From NCBI GenBank assembly GCA_028622995.1, contig JAJQJQ010000025.1:496001-560000 (forward strand): 64,000 bases of DNA, in the 5' to 3' direction. The translations under genes were made by a program, and so were the position numbers. The stretch is from Panagrolaimus kolymaensis (taxonomy: Eukaryota > Nematoda > Chromadorea > Rhabditida > Panagrolaimidae). The notes under the pieces were generated by a model that did not search any database, was not told the origin of the DNA, and saw only the letters and a list, made by a program, of their open reading frames with translations. Every line of letters begins with the position of its first letter. The stretch's first letter is position 1. Shown here in pieces: positions 11,830-18,588 of this stretch.

Positions 11830-11965
11830 TTTTTTTCTGAATAAGATTATAAACAAAACGTGTTATTTCAAAGGCAAAAGGAAAAACACAAACAATAAAA
11901 AAAAGTAACACAACTTCAAGATTAATGTGAGGGGATTCGACCTTGTTATAAGGTGCATTATCCAT
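11780..11965 (-). CDS. Small single-pass membrane protein (left arm)
   Basis: This 61-aa ORF begins with a normal ATG. A hydrophobic segment spans roughly residues 17-37 (EVVLLFFIVCVFPFAFEITRF), preceded by a short polar N-terminus and followed by a basic tail (IQKKNANN), as in a type I or III single-pass protein. It overlaps the next ORF by 50 nt in another frame. Its own TATA box lies 48 nt upstream. No family is recognised; it could be a viroporin-like or virion-membrane protein, or chance. The promoter spacing favours a real gene. Confidence 0.5.
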   Translation of the reverse strand: MDNAPYNKVESPHINLEVVLLFFIVCVFPFAFEITRFVYNLIQKKNANNLQPRLGELGHFV

Positions 11966-11967
11966 TG

Positions 11968-11974
11968 CTTTATA
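11968..11974 (-). promoter_or_regulatory. Second TATA box, for the basic protein (left arm)
   Basis: TATAAAG on the minus strand ends 2 nt before the membrane-protein ATG, so a start about 30 nt downstream would skip that ATG. The first ATG then reached is that of the basic protein. Mirror of 22062-22068. Confidence 0.5.
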
Positions 11975-12004
11975 TGCATGAGATATATGGTAAAAAATAA
12001 TGCT

Positions 12005-12013
12005 CTTTATATA
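12005..12013 (-). promoter_or_regulatory. TATA box of the small membrane protein (left arm)
   Basis: TATATAAAG on the minus strand contains the TAA stop codon of the protease gene. It mirrors 22023-22031. Confidence 0.65.
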
Positions 12014-12504
12014 GTTTGGGCAACGGTAGAAATAAGTTGTACAATAAAGATATCAATCTTATTTTCAACTTTGCTGAATAAATTTAAAATGGTTTCAAAA
12101 TCCGTCTTTTTAAAACATAACAAAAGGAAGGCTATAGCATGATATCCACAAACAGTCGAAAAAGGGTTTTGATAAACTTTCAAATTAAATTTATAAAATT
12201 TAAAGTTTTCTAAAAATTCTAAAATTCTACCAGAAGGAGGCATTCCTAAAGGATCAAAATAAAAACATTCAGTTCTAGAATTAACAAAAATAGAAACCCA
12301 ATGTGATCCAGGAAGTGTGGAATCATCCAAATTTGCTACAAATCCATATGGAGGAACAAATTTATTGCACGGTGGAAGTTTATCTGATGGAAAACATCCA
12401 ATGTAATTTTTTGTTTTTAATTTTTTGAAATATAAATTAATATCTAAAGTATTTAGAGGGTCTAAAATAAGGGCGTTTTTCTGAAACTTAATGTAATCAA
12501 ACAT
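12007..12504 (-). CDS. PRO: Adenain-like cysteine protease (left arm)
   Basis: This 165-aa protein has the order and spacing of the adenovirus-protease/ULP1 clan: GSHWV with H68, FYFDPLG with D84, YQNPFSTVCGYH with Q112 (oxyanion side chain) and C119 (nucleophile). Its length is somewhat below the roughly 200 aa of adenovirus proteases. In Polinton-like elements this enzyme is expected to mature virion precursor proteins inside the capsid; the small basic protein downstream is a likely substrate. The ORF start overlaps the end of the preceding gene by 43 nt in another frame. All catalytic residues are present, so it appears functional. Confidence 0.88.
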   Translation of the reverse strand: MFDYIKFQKNALILDPLNTLDINLYFKKLKTKNYIGCFPSDKLPPCNKFVPPYGFVANLDDSTLPGSHWVSIFVNSRTECFYFDPLGMPPSGRILEFLENFKFYKFNLKVYQNPFSTVCGYHAIAFLLLCFKKTDFETILNLFSKVENKIDIFIVQLISTVAQTI

Positions 12505-13322
12505 GTTCCATGTTGGAATTGAACGAGTTCGCCTGTAGCTGTCCTTATATCCATAGAAATTTCTCGAATTTCTTTTGATAGCAAATCTCTATATTGAGGG
12601 TTGATAAAAATATCTTCAATCAAGTCACCACTTTTTCCTTTTACACTAACAACACGTAATAAAGGTGCAGTAATATCTCCTAAAATACAGTTTTCCACTA
12701 AACCAGGAGAATATACATGAAGCAACGAGATACCTCCTGTAAGATCAGGTGAAAAAATAGCTGTAAAAGTTGTTCTTTCGTTGTAGGAACAATTTTTACA
12801 AGAAAAATAATTCTCTTCAAAACCAAGCATATACTGTAATTGTTTGCTTAGAAACAGATGATCGATATATTGTATACGTAAATGAAGAGTAAATAAACTA
12901 AAAACAGGGTCATAAGTAAATAAAATGTAATTTGAAGCATTTGACATCTCTGCAAGTCTTTCTTCATCTGATAACCATTTATCACTATCCTTTTTTTTCT
13001 TGATTGCTTCATATTCAACAAGTTTTTGATCAGAAAATTTTTTAATAGCATTTTCAATTATTTTTTGAAGTTCCAATGGTGATTTCAAAGAAGCACTGTT
13101 AACATTTATTTTTGTAACTCCACCATATTTCCATTTTATTTCCAAATATTGATCGCTTCCAAGTGTTGGCCATGTATAAGGATAAGTGATTGAAGATAAA
13201 GCCACCTGCCATTTGGAGTTAAATTTTAAAGAATGAGGTAAACGTACAGTAAATGAATTTGTTTTATTTCCTGGAAGTGAAGTATTGGAAGGTAAAAAAA
13301 CATCAAATGAATGGGAAAACAT
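12462..13322 (-). CDS. Probable minor capsid protein (left arm)
   Basis: This is a 286-aa protein from the first ATG; nine extra codons upstream would need a TTG start and are rejected. The N-terminus (FDVFLPSNTSLPGN, then SKWQVALSSITYP) matches a conserved pattern I associate with a protein that accompanies F54H12.2-type capsid genes. A charged helical insertion lies near 105-145 and a CKNC pair near 197-200. It is predicted to be mostly beta and soluble, with no membrane segment. A penton-like or minor-capsid role is inferred from its position between integrase and protease and from the family context, not shown by a motif. The exact role is uncertain. Confidence 0.6.
   Translation of the reverse strand: MFSHSFDVFLPSNTSLPGNKTNSFTVRLPHSLKFNSKWQVALSSITYPYTWPTLGSDQYLEIKWKYGGVTKINVNSASLKSPLELQKIIENAIKKFSDQKLVEYEAIKKKKDSDKWLSDEERLAEMSNASNYILFTYDPVFSLFTLHLRIQYIDHLFLSKQLQYMLGFEENYFSCKNCSYNERTTFTAIFSPDLTGGISLLHVYSPGLVENCILGDITAPLLRVVSVKGKSGDLIEDIFINPQYRDLLSKEIREISMDIRTATGELVQFQHGTCLITLSFRKTPLF
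12543..12549 (-). promoter_or_regulatory. Weak TATA-like element upstream of protease (left arm)
   Basis: GATATAAGG on the minus strand lies within the upstream coding region, 45 nt before the protease ATG, the same spacing as the stronger boxes of this element. Mirror of 21487-21493. Confidence 0.35.
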
Positions 13323-13352
13323 TCTTGAAACTTTTTGGTTTTTAAGCAAGGG

Positions 13353-13360
13353 TTTTTATA
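13353..13360 (-). promoter_or_regulatory. TATA box of the minor-capsid gene (left arm)
   Basis: TATAAAAA on the minus strand shares its TAA with the integrase stop codon; the next ATG is 38 nt from the box start. Mirror of 20676-20683. Confidence 0.65.
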
Positions 13361-14438
13361 GTAAATCCGATTCATGTATCCATTCTTCGAGATTATTATC
13401 GAGCCATTGAACAAAAAAATCCTTTCCTCCTTTTTTACTTTTTCTTTCTTTTAAAACATAAACACGATAAGTTGTTTGGGAATCTTTGATTACGGGACAA
13501 AGTTCATGTTTGTAAAAATATCCTTTCAAAATTTTGCCTTCATCGTCATCAAAGATTTTAAAAGTTTCAGGTTTTTTGAGATAATTTACAGAATGTACGG
13601 AATAGATTTTATCGCTAAAATTTGGGAGATAACCTTTAGTAAAAATCATTTTATATTTTACAATTCTTACATGATCTCCAATTTTTATTTTCTTAACAAC
13701 TTTTTTGGTATTTTTCAAAGATTCAAGGAATAACTGTTTTTGGAGTTTGGAAGCATTTTTAAAATTAATTTGTGATGGGGCAAGATTATTTAGATATTTT
13801 CTTGGAGTTTTGTTTAATCCGTCAACGATATCTTGAATTACATCAATCCATTTTACTGTTGAAAACTCGCTAAAATACCTGTATAATTTCGTTTTTATAG
13901 TTCTAATTGAACGTTCTGCAATTCCTGCGTGAACAACGGGATTTGTAAAATTGGAAAAAGATAAAATATCCAGCTTTTTAAAATATTCAAGCATGGATTT
14001 AGATGTATATTCAAGCCCTTGATCAGTTACAATTTTCCATGGCTTAAAGCCAGTTCGAGAAAAAATATTATCAAAACCTTTTTGCATACAAGCTGAACCC
14101 TTGGTTTTAATGGGCTCAACAAATATTTCTTTGCTCAAAACATCCACACATACAAGGATGTAAGTAAATCCTTTATTCTCCTCTTTTATCATATCCAGTA
14201 CACACAAATCACTTTGCCAATCCGAGTGTTTACCTGAAGCTATCGTAGGTAATCTTTTAAATTTACGTACAACACGTCGATGTAAAGTGTATGTACGCTG
14301 AGCTTTTAAAAAATTTTCAACATCTTTACGTTTTATGTTGGAATCAACCTTTTTAGCTGCTTGGAATAAAGTTTCTGGGGATCCAAACGAACCAACGGCT
14401 TTTGGATTAGAATAAATTGATTGTAAAATTTCATTCAT
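13356..14438 (-). CDS. INT: Retrovirus-type DDE integrase with chromodomain (left arm)
   Basis: This is a 360-aa protein from the ATG (two further upstream codons would require GTG). The rve core shows WQSD with D77, VTDQGLEY with D139 and HAGIAER with E175, giving the D,D-35-E spacing of retroviral and Polinton integrases. Residues about 324-360 form a chromodomain-like C-terminus (YRVYVLKER, FVQWLD, EEWIHESDLL) with W345 and W353 as cage candidates. No N-terminal HHCC zinc site is evident. The enzyme would join the terminal inverted repeats to target DNA, giving the 6-bp duplication seen here; the chromodomain could steer it to methylated-H3 chromatin, which fits an insertion in satellite DNA. 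Its ATG overlaps the preceding stop as TGATG. Confidence 0.9.
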   Translation of the reverse strand: MNEILQSIYSNPKAVGSFGSPETLFQAAKKVDSNIKRKDVENFLKAQRTYTLHRRVVRKFKRLPTIASGKHSDWQSDLCVLDMIKEENKGFTYILVCVDVLSKEIFVEPIKTKGSACMQKGFDNIFSRTGFKPWKIVTDQGLEYTSKSMLEYFKKLDILSFSNFTNPVVHAGIAERSIRTIKTKLYRYFSEFSTVKWIDVIQDIVDGLNKTPRKYLNNLAPSQINFKNASKLQKQLFLESLKNTKKVVKKIKIGDHVRIVKYKMIFTKGYLPNFSDKIYSVHSVNYLKKPETFKIFDDDEGKILKGYFYKHELCPVIKDSQTTYRVYVLKERKSKKGGKDFFVQWLDNNLEEWIHESDLL

Positions 14439-15097
14439 CACCACAAATTAAAAAGTGAACCTTTGGATTTTGCAGTTTCCGAAGTGACCGAATTTGTAGA
14501 TTTATTCAAATCGATTTGAGACTTTAAATAGATAAAATCAGGATGGCTTTCAATTTTATCTCTTATGAAAAAAGTACCAGCTGGAGCCCTATCAAAATTG
14601 TCAGGATCTAACAAATACTCAACAGAATTTTTAACATTACTATTTCTTAATGCTCTTCCATCCTTTGACAAAATTTCATTATCTCTACCTAAACCAAATT
14701 CATGTCTCTTAGCAATTAAACTTTCAACAAAAGAGTCAACAGTTAAAAATATTGTTGGTGAAGGTTGTGAGTTATTAGTTAATACTTTTGAAGGTGGTGA
14801 TTTTTGTTCTTCTTTCTCAGCTTTTTCTTGTTTAACAACTGGTTCTTTTTTAACTTCAAAGTTAGTATTTTTAACAAACTCAGTCGGATTAGTAAAATTT
14901 GTAATTTCCACTTTTTGTGGCTTTTCTTCATTTTCTTTAACCATTTTTTGACGCATTTTGCTTTTATGACTTAAAACTTTACTGGCTGTAAACATATCAT
15001 CGGACTTTTTTTCAAAAGAAAGTTTATTTTTGTAAGCACCTAATAATGTGTTGTATAATTCTTCAGGAATGGTTATCATCTTTATTGTATGATTCAT
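14438..15097 (-). CDS. Unrecognised 219-aa protein with lysine/glutamate-rich middle (left arm)
   Basis: This 219-aa protein has an N-terminal helical part (ITIPEELYNTLLGAYKNKL), a highly charged and probably disordered middle (about residues 60-105, K/E/P-rich), and a more compact C-terminal part from about 115 (DSFVESLI, LDPDNFDRAPAGTFFIRDKI). No catalytic motif or membrane segment is seen. Its position between integrase and a small basic protein, with stop/start overlaps on both sides (ATGA upstream, TGATG downstream), indicates one shared transcript. Proteins of similar layout occur beside integrase or ATPase genes in Polinton-like elements by my recollection; the function is unknown. Confidence 0.65.
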   Translation of the reverse strand: MNHTIKMITIPEELYNTLLGAYKNKLSFEKKSDDMFTASKVLSHKSKMRQKMVKENEEKPQKVEITNFTNPTEFVKNTNFEVKKEPVVKQEKAEKEEQKSPPSKVLTNNSQPSPTIFLTVDSFVESLIAKRHEFGLGRDNEILSKDGRALRNSNVKNSVEYLLDPDNFDRAPAGTFFIRDKIESHPDFIYLKSQIDLNKSTNSVTSETAKSKGSLFNLW

Positions 15098-15447
15098 ATT
15101 TCGTTGATTTTATTATAAACAACCTTTGCAAGTTCAACAATAATAGGGGCTAAAATTCCAGCTAATGCTAATCCCGATCCTTCTTGTAAAACAATCTCGC
15201 GTGCTTTTTTTTCTGTTTTTACACGACTTAGTTTTCTTAAAAAATCAGAGTTTTGAGTAAGCTTTTTATGTTGTTTAGGTGTTAAAGGAACACGCCAATT
15301 TAAAATATTTGCAGAAATTTCACCCAAAGTTAAAATCTCTTCTTCAGTTGCTCGAGATAAAATTCTTCTTCTTGTTTTATCACAACGTGCTTTGTATAAC
15401 CGTTGTAAAAAATTACGATTTTGATGAATTCGTTCACCTAAACGCAT
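15094..15447 (-). CDS. Small basic helical protein with hydrophobic C-terminus (left arm)
   Basis: This 117-aa protein is rich in arginine and lysine over residues 1-90 (KARCDKTRRRIL, TPKQHKKL) and ends in a glycine/alanine hydrophobic segment (about 95-112, GLALAGILAPIIVELAKVV) that could be a membrane or capsid anchor. A comparable small protein is a recurrent neighbour of capsid and ATPase genes in Polinton/adintovirus-like elements in my knowledge, without an assigned biochemical role. It is the first ORF of a three-gene transcript and its stop overlaps the next start by four bases (ATGA). A nucleic-acid-binding or virion role is inferred from composition only. Confidence 0.65.
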   Translation of the reverse strand: MRLGERIHQNRNFLQRLYKARCDKTRRRILSRATEEEILTLGEISANILNWRVPLTPKQHKKLTQNSDFLRKLSRVKTEKKAREIVLQEGSGLALAGILAPIIVELAKVVYNKINEI

Positions 15448-15472
15448 GTTTATTTAGCTTACAACCAACTTT

Positions 15473-15481
15473 CTTTTTATA
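15473..15481 (-). promoter_or_regulatory. TATA box of the 117-aa/219-aa/integrase unit (left arm)
   Basis: TATAAAAAG on the minus strand lies 5 nt past the ATPase stop and 34 nt before the 117-aa ATG. Mirror of 18555-18563. Confidence 0.6.
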
Positions 15482-15486
15482 CAAAT

Positions 15487-16158
15487 TTAACTTTTTTCTC
15501 GTGGAATGTAACTTATCAAATATTCATCTGGAAAAATGTTTGTTTTTAAACGCATTTCAACTGGCGTTTGGGGATTCATATCGATGACGAAATAGCTGAA
15601 TAACTTTGATGAAGTAGCATCTTGATAAGATTCTAAAAAGTAATTAAGTTTTCTTGGAAACAGTTGTTGCCCTAAATTTCGTGTTTGTAATTCACCTGCT
15701 GGATTTCGGGTTAAAATAAAATAATGAGAATTGTTTCTGATTGTTTTTGTATCTTTTGTGAAGACTTGTTGCAAAACAAGCAACACACTAACTCCCCAAT
15801 TATGACTCCCTTTTGTGTACAATTGATTCAAATATGCAGGTTTCAAATCGTACATTAAATCATCAAAAACTACTAATAATCTTTTTTCTTCACTTTGTTC
15901 TTTAATGTATGCAAGAGAAGGAACACCTTTAAAAATCTCAATCATTGGATTTGCTTGATAACTTAAAACAACGTCATTTAGTTCACCATAACAATAAAGA
16001 ATTTTTTCAATTGGTGGAGACATAAGTTCTCGAATATGTGTAACAAATTTCCTAATCCAGAAGCTTTTTCCACTTCCGGTTCCGCCGATGCAAAGAGCTG
16101 TACAAGGATGAAGAAAGAGCATGGTTAGCTTTATGTCAAAGTTTTTTACTTTATTCAT
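15487..16158 (-). CDS. ATP: A32/FtsK-HerA-type packaging ATPase (left arm)
   Basis: This 223-aa P-loop ATPase has Walker A GGTGSGKS at 25-32, Walker B LLVVFDD ending in D99-D100, and a polar sensor region LLVLQQ at 126-131. The short length, P-loop very near the N-terminus and hydrophobic strand before DD match the A32-like genome-packaging ATPases of Polintons, virophages and large DNA viruses. It should act as a ring motor at the capsid portal to load the linear genome. The start given is the longest ATG ORF; M13, 36 nt further in, is an attractive alternative because the TATA box overlaps the first ATG. Confidence 0.88.
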   Translation of the reverse strand: MNKVKNFDIKLTMLFLHPCTALCIGGTGSGKSFWIRKFVTHIRELMSPPIEKILYCYGELNDVVLSYQANPMIEIFKGVPSLAYIKEQSEEKRLLVVFDDLMYDLKPAYLNQLYTKGSHNWGVSVLLVLQQVFTKDTKTIRNNSHYFILTRNPAGELQTRNLGQQLFPRKLNYFLESYQDATSSKLFSYFVIDMNPQTPVEMRLKTNIFPDEYLISYIPREKS

Positions 16159-16165
16159 TTATATA
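16157..16165. promoter_or_regulatory. Shared TATA element between divergent genes (left arm)
   Basis: The minus strand reads TATATAAAT toward the ATPase and the plus strand reads atttatata toward the 146-aa gene. It is the only TATA-like element in the 82-bp gap between the two divergent ORFs, so it may serve both. On the ATPase side it includes the A and T of the first ATG. Mirror of 17871-17879. Confidence 0.55.
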
Positions 16166-16228
16166 GATTTTTTTTTTCGTGCGAGACGGTTGACTTTTTA
16201 TTTTTCTCTTTGATTTTTATTAATTTTA

Positions 16229-16238
16229 TTTTTTTCAG
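16229..16238 (+). promoter_or_regulatory. Splice-acceptor-like site before the 146-aa ORF (left arm)
   Basis: A long T-rich tract with ttaat about 15 nt upstream ends in TTTTTCAG, followed by ag and the ATG at 16241. This matches an ideal 3' splice site and, in nematodes, the spliced-leader acceptor. The donor could be in a short 5'-UTR or supplied in trans. No RNA evidence is available. Confidence 0.45.
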
Positions 16239-16240
16239 AG

Positions 16241-16681
16241 ATGGCACGAAAATCTCTTATTTCATTTTTAACCAACGTCGATTTTCCTACTGATCGTGAT
16301 GTAGGATATTTACGATCTGAACTATCAACCATTGATGGTTACAACAAAGCCGTCAGTGATTTACGTCATCCTTCAATCAAATTATTTGTTCGTGGTTATA
16401 GTGTATCCCAAACTCTCCTTCCACGACAAATCCATTTCGAAGATTTTTCTATTGGAAACGCTATTCAATGTATGGCTCTCGGTGGATTTCTAAGTGTAAA
16501 TGTCCAGCAATACATGTTTTGCCGTCATCGTGTCAAGCTTGTTTACCCCTATCTTCCCCTCGTTGCAGCCAAAACTCTCAGTGGTCATATCGAATATTAT
16601 GCTCTTGAACTATTGGACATTGAATTTACAGCTCCCAAAAAAACCCTTTCTTTAAAAAATGTCGATATGGATGATGTTTAA
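16241..16681 (+). CDS. Unrecognised 146-aa protein, divergently transcribed (left arm)
   Basis: This 146-aa ORF begins MARKSLISFLTNVDF and ends in an acidic tail (VDMDDV). The middle (IKLFVRGYSVSQTLLPRQIHF, MALGGFLSVNVQQY, VKLVYPYLPLV) alternates hydrophobic residues as in beta strands. There is no signal peptide, clear membrane helix, zinc motif or catalytic signature. It is the only gene on its strand and the one nearest the centre. Its codons use C and G at third positions more often than the AT-rich neighbours (for example runs of ctc, gtc, ttc), which suggests a different origin, possibly captured host or viral cargo. The gene could regulate expression or counter host defence, but nothing in the sequence shows this. 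Confidence 0.7.
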   Translation: MARKSLISFLTNVDFPTDRDVGYLRSELSTIDGYNKAVSDLRHPSIKLFVRGYSVSQTLLPRQIHFEDFSIGNAIQCMALGGFLSVNVQQYMFCRHRVKLVYPYLPLVAAKTLSGHIEYYALELLDIEFTAPKKTLSLKNVDMDDV

Positions 16682-16698
16682 TTTGTTTGTTTTTTAAA

Positions 16699-16704
16699 AA
16701 TAAA
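16699..16704 (+). terminator. Poly(A) signal after the 146-aa gene (left arm)
   Basis: AATAAA lies 18 nt after the stop at 16681, followed by T-rich then A-rich sequence. The mirror is at 17332-17337. Confidence 0.5.
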
Positions 16705-16988
16705 AATTTTTTTCTTTAAAAAAAAAAAGCTTTGGAATGTTGATGAGCAGTCAGAAAAAAATGAAAGTGATAATTTTTATTTTTCAAAAAACAGGTTTAA
16801 AAAACATAAAAAATAACATGGAACTTTTTAAGGGCTTGAAAGCATTGCGAATGCATCGAGTTGAAGTGAAAGTTTAAATTTTTCTTGTCAGATTGAACTT
16901 TAAAAACTTATAAAAGTTCTTTTTTGTACTCTTTTAAGATAGGCGAATCCTGTGCTTTCCAGCAAAGATGATATTCTTGCTGTCAGAA

Positions 16989-17047
16989 AGAACCACAAAT
17001 TATGTTTTGTTTATGCGTGTATATATGTATAATAGCACTTTGTTTTC
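16989..17047. other. Non-mirrored centre (spacer) of the palindrome, 59 bp
   Basis: The perfect mirror gctgtcagaa / ttctgacagc ends at 16988 and 17048. The 59 bp between are AT-rich (gtatatatgtataatag) and only partly self-complementary. Such a short asymmetric loop is what fold-back strand switching during replication would leave. Confidence 0.85.
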
Positions 17048-17331
17048 TTCTGACAGCAAGAATATCATCTTTGCTGGAAAGCACAGGATTCGCCTATCTT
17101 AAAAGAGTACAAAAAAGAACTTTTATAAGTTTTTAAAGTTCAATCTGACAAGAAAAATTTAAACTTTCACTTCAACTCGATGCATTCGCAATGCTTTCAA
17201 GCCCTTAAAAAGTTCCATGTTATTTTTTATGTTTTTTAAACCTGTTTTTTGAAAAATAAAAATTATCACTTTCATTTTTTTCTGACTGCTCATCAACATT
17301 CCAAAGCTTTTTTTTTTTAAAGAAAAAAATT

Positions 17332-17337
17332 TTTATT
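17332..17337 (-). terminator. Poly(A) signal after the 146-aa gene (right arm)
   Basis: AATAAA on the minus strand lies 18 nt past the stop codon at 17355-17357. Confidence 0.5.
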
Positions 17338-17354
17338 TTTAAAAAACAAACAAA

Positions 17355-17795
17355 TTAAACATCATCCATATCGACATTTTTTAAAGAAAGGGTTTTTTTG
17401 GGAGCTGTAAATTCAATGTCCAATAGTTCAAGAGCATAATATTCGATATGACCACTGAGAGTTTTGGCTGCAACGAGGGGAAGATAGGGGTAAACAAGCT
17501 TGACACGATGACGGCAAAACATGTATTGCTGGACATTTACACTTAGAAATCCACCGAGAGCCATACATTGAATAGCGTTTCCAATAGAAAAATCTTCGAA
17601 ATGGATTTGTCGTGGAAGGAGAGTTTGGGATACACTATAACCACGAACAAATAATTTGATTGAAGGATGACGTAAATCACTGACGGCTTTGTTGTAACCA
17701 TCAATGGTTGATAGTTCAGATCGTAAATATCCTACATCACGATCAGTAGGAAAATCGACGTTGGTTAAAAATGAAATAAGAGATTTTCGTGCCAT
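17355..17795 (-). CDS. Unrecognised 146-aa protein, divergently transcribed (right arm)
   Basis: Identical copy of the protein at 16241-16681. The two copies point at each other across the centre, so transcripts lacking efficient termination would be self-complementary through the central 673 bp. Its start is separated from the ATPase start by 82 bp. No homologue is recognised; the intact reading frame in both arms and its own poly(A) signal support a real gene. Confidence 0.7.
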   Translation of the reverse strand: MARKSLISFLTNVDFPTDRDVGYLRSELSTIDGYNKAVSDLRHPSIKLFVRGYSVSQTLLPRQIHFEDFSIGNAIQCMALGGFLSVNVQQYMFCRHRVKLVYPYLPLVAAKTLSGHIEYYALELLDIEFTAPKKTLSLKNVDMDDV

Positions 17796-17797
17796 CT

Positions 17798-17807
17798 CTG
17801 AAAAAAA
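17798..17807 (-). promoter_or_regulatory. Splice-acceptor-like site before the 146-aa ORF (right arm)
   Basis: Mirror copy of the TTTTTCAG element; the AG lies 2 nt before the ATG on the minus strand. Confidence 0.45.
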
Positions 17808-17870
17808 TAAAATTAATAAAAATCAAAGAGAAAAATAAAAAGTCAACCGTCTCGCACGAAAAAAAAAATC

Positions 17871-17879
17871 TATATAAAT
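17871..17879. promoter_or_regulatory. Shared TATA element between divergent genes (right arm)
   Basis: TATATAAAT occupies 17871-17879 and overlaps the first ATPase ATG (17878-17880). Transcription starting about 30 nt downstream would give the ATG at 17914 as the first usable start. Confidence 0.55.
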
Positions 17880-18549
17880 GAATAAAGTAAAAAACTTTGA
17901 CATAAAGCTAACCATGCTCTTTCTTCATCCTTGTACAGCTCTTTGCATCGGCGGAACCGGAAGTGGAAAAAGCTTCTGGATTAGGAAATTTGTTACACAT
18001 ATTCGAGAACTTATGTCTCCACCAATTGAAAAAATTCTTTATTGTTATGGTGAACTAAATGACGTTGTTTTAAGTTATCAAGCAAATCCAATGATTGAGA
18101 TTTTTAAAGGTGTTCCTTCTCTTGCATACATTAAAGAACAAAGTGAAGAAAAAAGATTATTAGTAGTTTTTGATGATTTAATGTACGATTTGAAACCTGC
18201 ATATTTGAATCAATTGTACACAAAAGGGAGTCATAATTGGGGAGTTAGTGTGTTGCTTGTTTTGCAACAAGTCTTCACAAAAGATACAAAAACAATCAGA
18301 AACAATTCTCATTATTTTATTTTAACCCGAAATCCAGCAGGTGAATTACAAACACGAAATTTAGGGCAACAACTGTTTCCAAGAAAACTTAATTACTTTT
18401 TAGAATCTTATCAAGATGCTACTTCATCAAAGTTATTCAGCTATTTCGTCATCGATATGAATCCCCAAACGCCAGTTGAAATGCGTTTAAAAACAAACAT
18501 TTTTCCAGATGAATATTTGATAAGTTACATTCCACGAGAAAAAAGTTAA
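17878..18549 (+). CDS. ATP: A32/FtsK-HerA-type packaging ATPase (right arm)
   Basis: Identical to the left-arm ATPase (15487-16158). Start choice: the ATG at 17878 is the longest option, but it lies inside the TATA box. The ATG at 17914 (accATGc context) lies 43 nt from the box start, which agrees with the 34-48-nt spacing of the other TATA-led genes, and would give 211 aa beginning MLFLHPCT, just before Walker A. The conserved part of the fold begins at that point too. The gene ends 5 nt before the TATA box of the next transcription unit. Confidence 0.88.
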   Translation: MNKVKNFDIKLTMLFLHPCTALCIGGTGSGKSFWIRKFVTHIRELMSPPIEKILYCYGELNDVVLSYQANPMIEIFKGVPSLAYIKEQSEEKRLLVVFDDLMYDLKPAYLNQLYTKGSHNWGVSVLLVLQQVFTKDTKTIRNNSHYFILTRNPAGELQTRNLGQQLFPRKLNYFLESYQDATSSKLFSYFVIDMNPQTPVEMRLKTNIFPDEYLISYIPREKS

Positions 18550-18554
18550 ATTTG

Positions 18555-18563
18555 TATAAAAAG
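18555..18563 (+). promoter_or_regulatory. TATA box of the 117-aa/219-aa/integrase unit (right arm)
   Basis: TATAAAAAG starts 34 nt before the ATG at 18589, predicting a leader of only a few nucleotides. Confidence 0.6.
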
Positions 18564-18588
18564 AAAGTTGGTTGTAAGCTAAATAAAC

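Larger units (their letters stand above)
9163..16988 (+). repeat. Left arm of the inverted duplication
   Basis: This 7826-bp arm holds a complete gene set in which ten genes run on the minus strand toward the outer end and one (16241-16681) runs inward on the plus strand. The mirror breaks immediately after gctgtcagaa at 16988. No frameshift or premature stop is seen in any of the eleven ORFs. Confidence 0.93.
16682..17354. other. Central intergenic region between the two 146-aa ORFs
   Basis: These 673 bp hold no ORF. From 16682 to 16988 the sequence is mirrored at 17048-17354; it contains poly-T/poly-A tracts, an internal tataaaag, and a less AT-rich stretch (aggcgaatcctgtg, near 16941) adjacent to the centre. 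The last mirrored segment may be a remnant of whatever followed in the non-palindromic ancestor, but it matches nothing I recognise. Confidence 0.7.

Noticed and set aside
13323..13349. N-terminal extension of the minor-capsid ORF from TTG (also the integrase GTG at 14444 and the basic-protein TTG at 11856)
   Set aside because: Non-ATG starts are not expected here; the first ATG fits the TATA spacing or the stop/start overlaps.
14565..14951. 128-aa plus-strand ORF (and its mirror at 19085-19471)
   Set aside because: It is the antisense shadow of the 219-aa gene, with low-complexity serine/phenylalanine composition.
15279..15587. 102-aa ORF antisense to the ATPase and 117-aa genes (mirror 18449-18757)
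   Set aside because: It overlaps two well-supported genes in antisense and has no recognisable feature.
16900..17000. Possible tRNA or structured RNA near the palindrome centre
   Set aside because: The less AT-rich stretch with a gaatcc segment cannot be folded by eye into a cloverleaf; its symmetry is explained by the inverted duplication.
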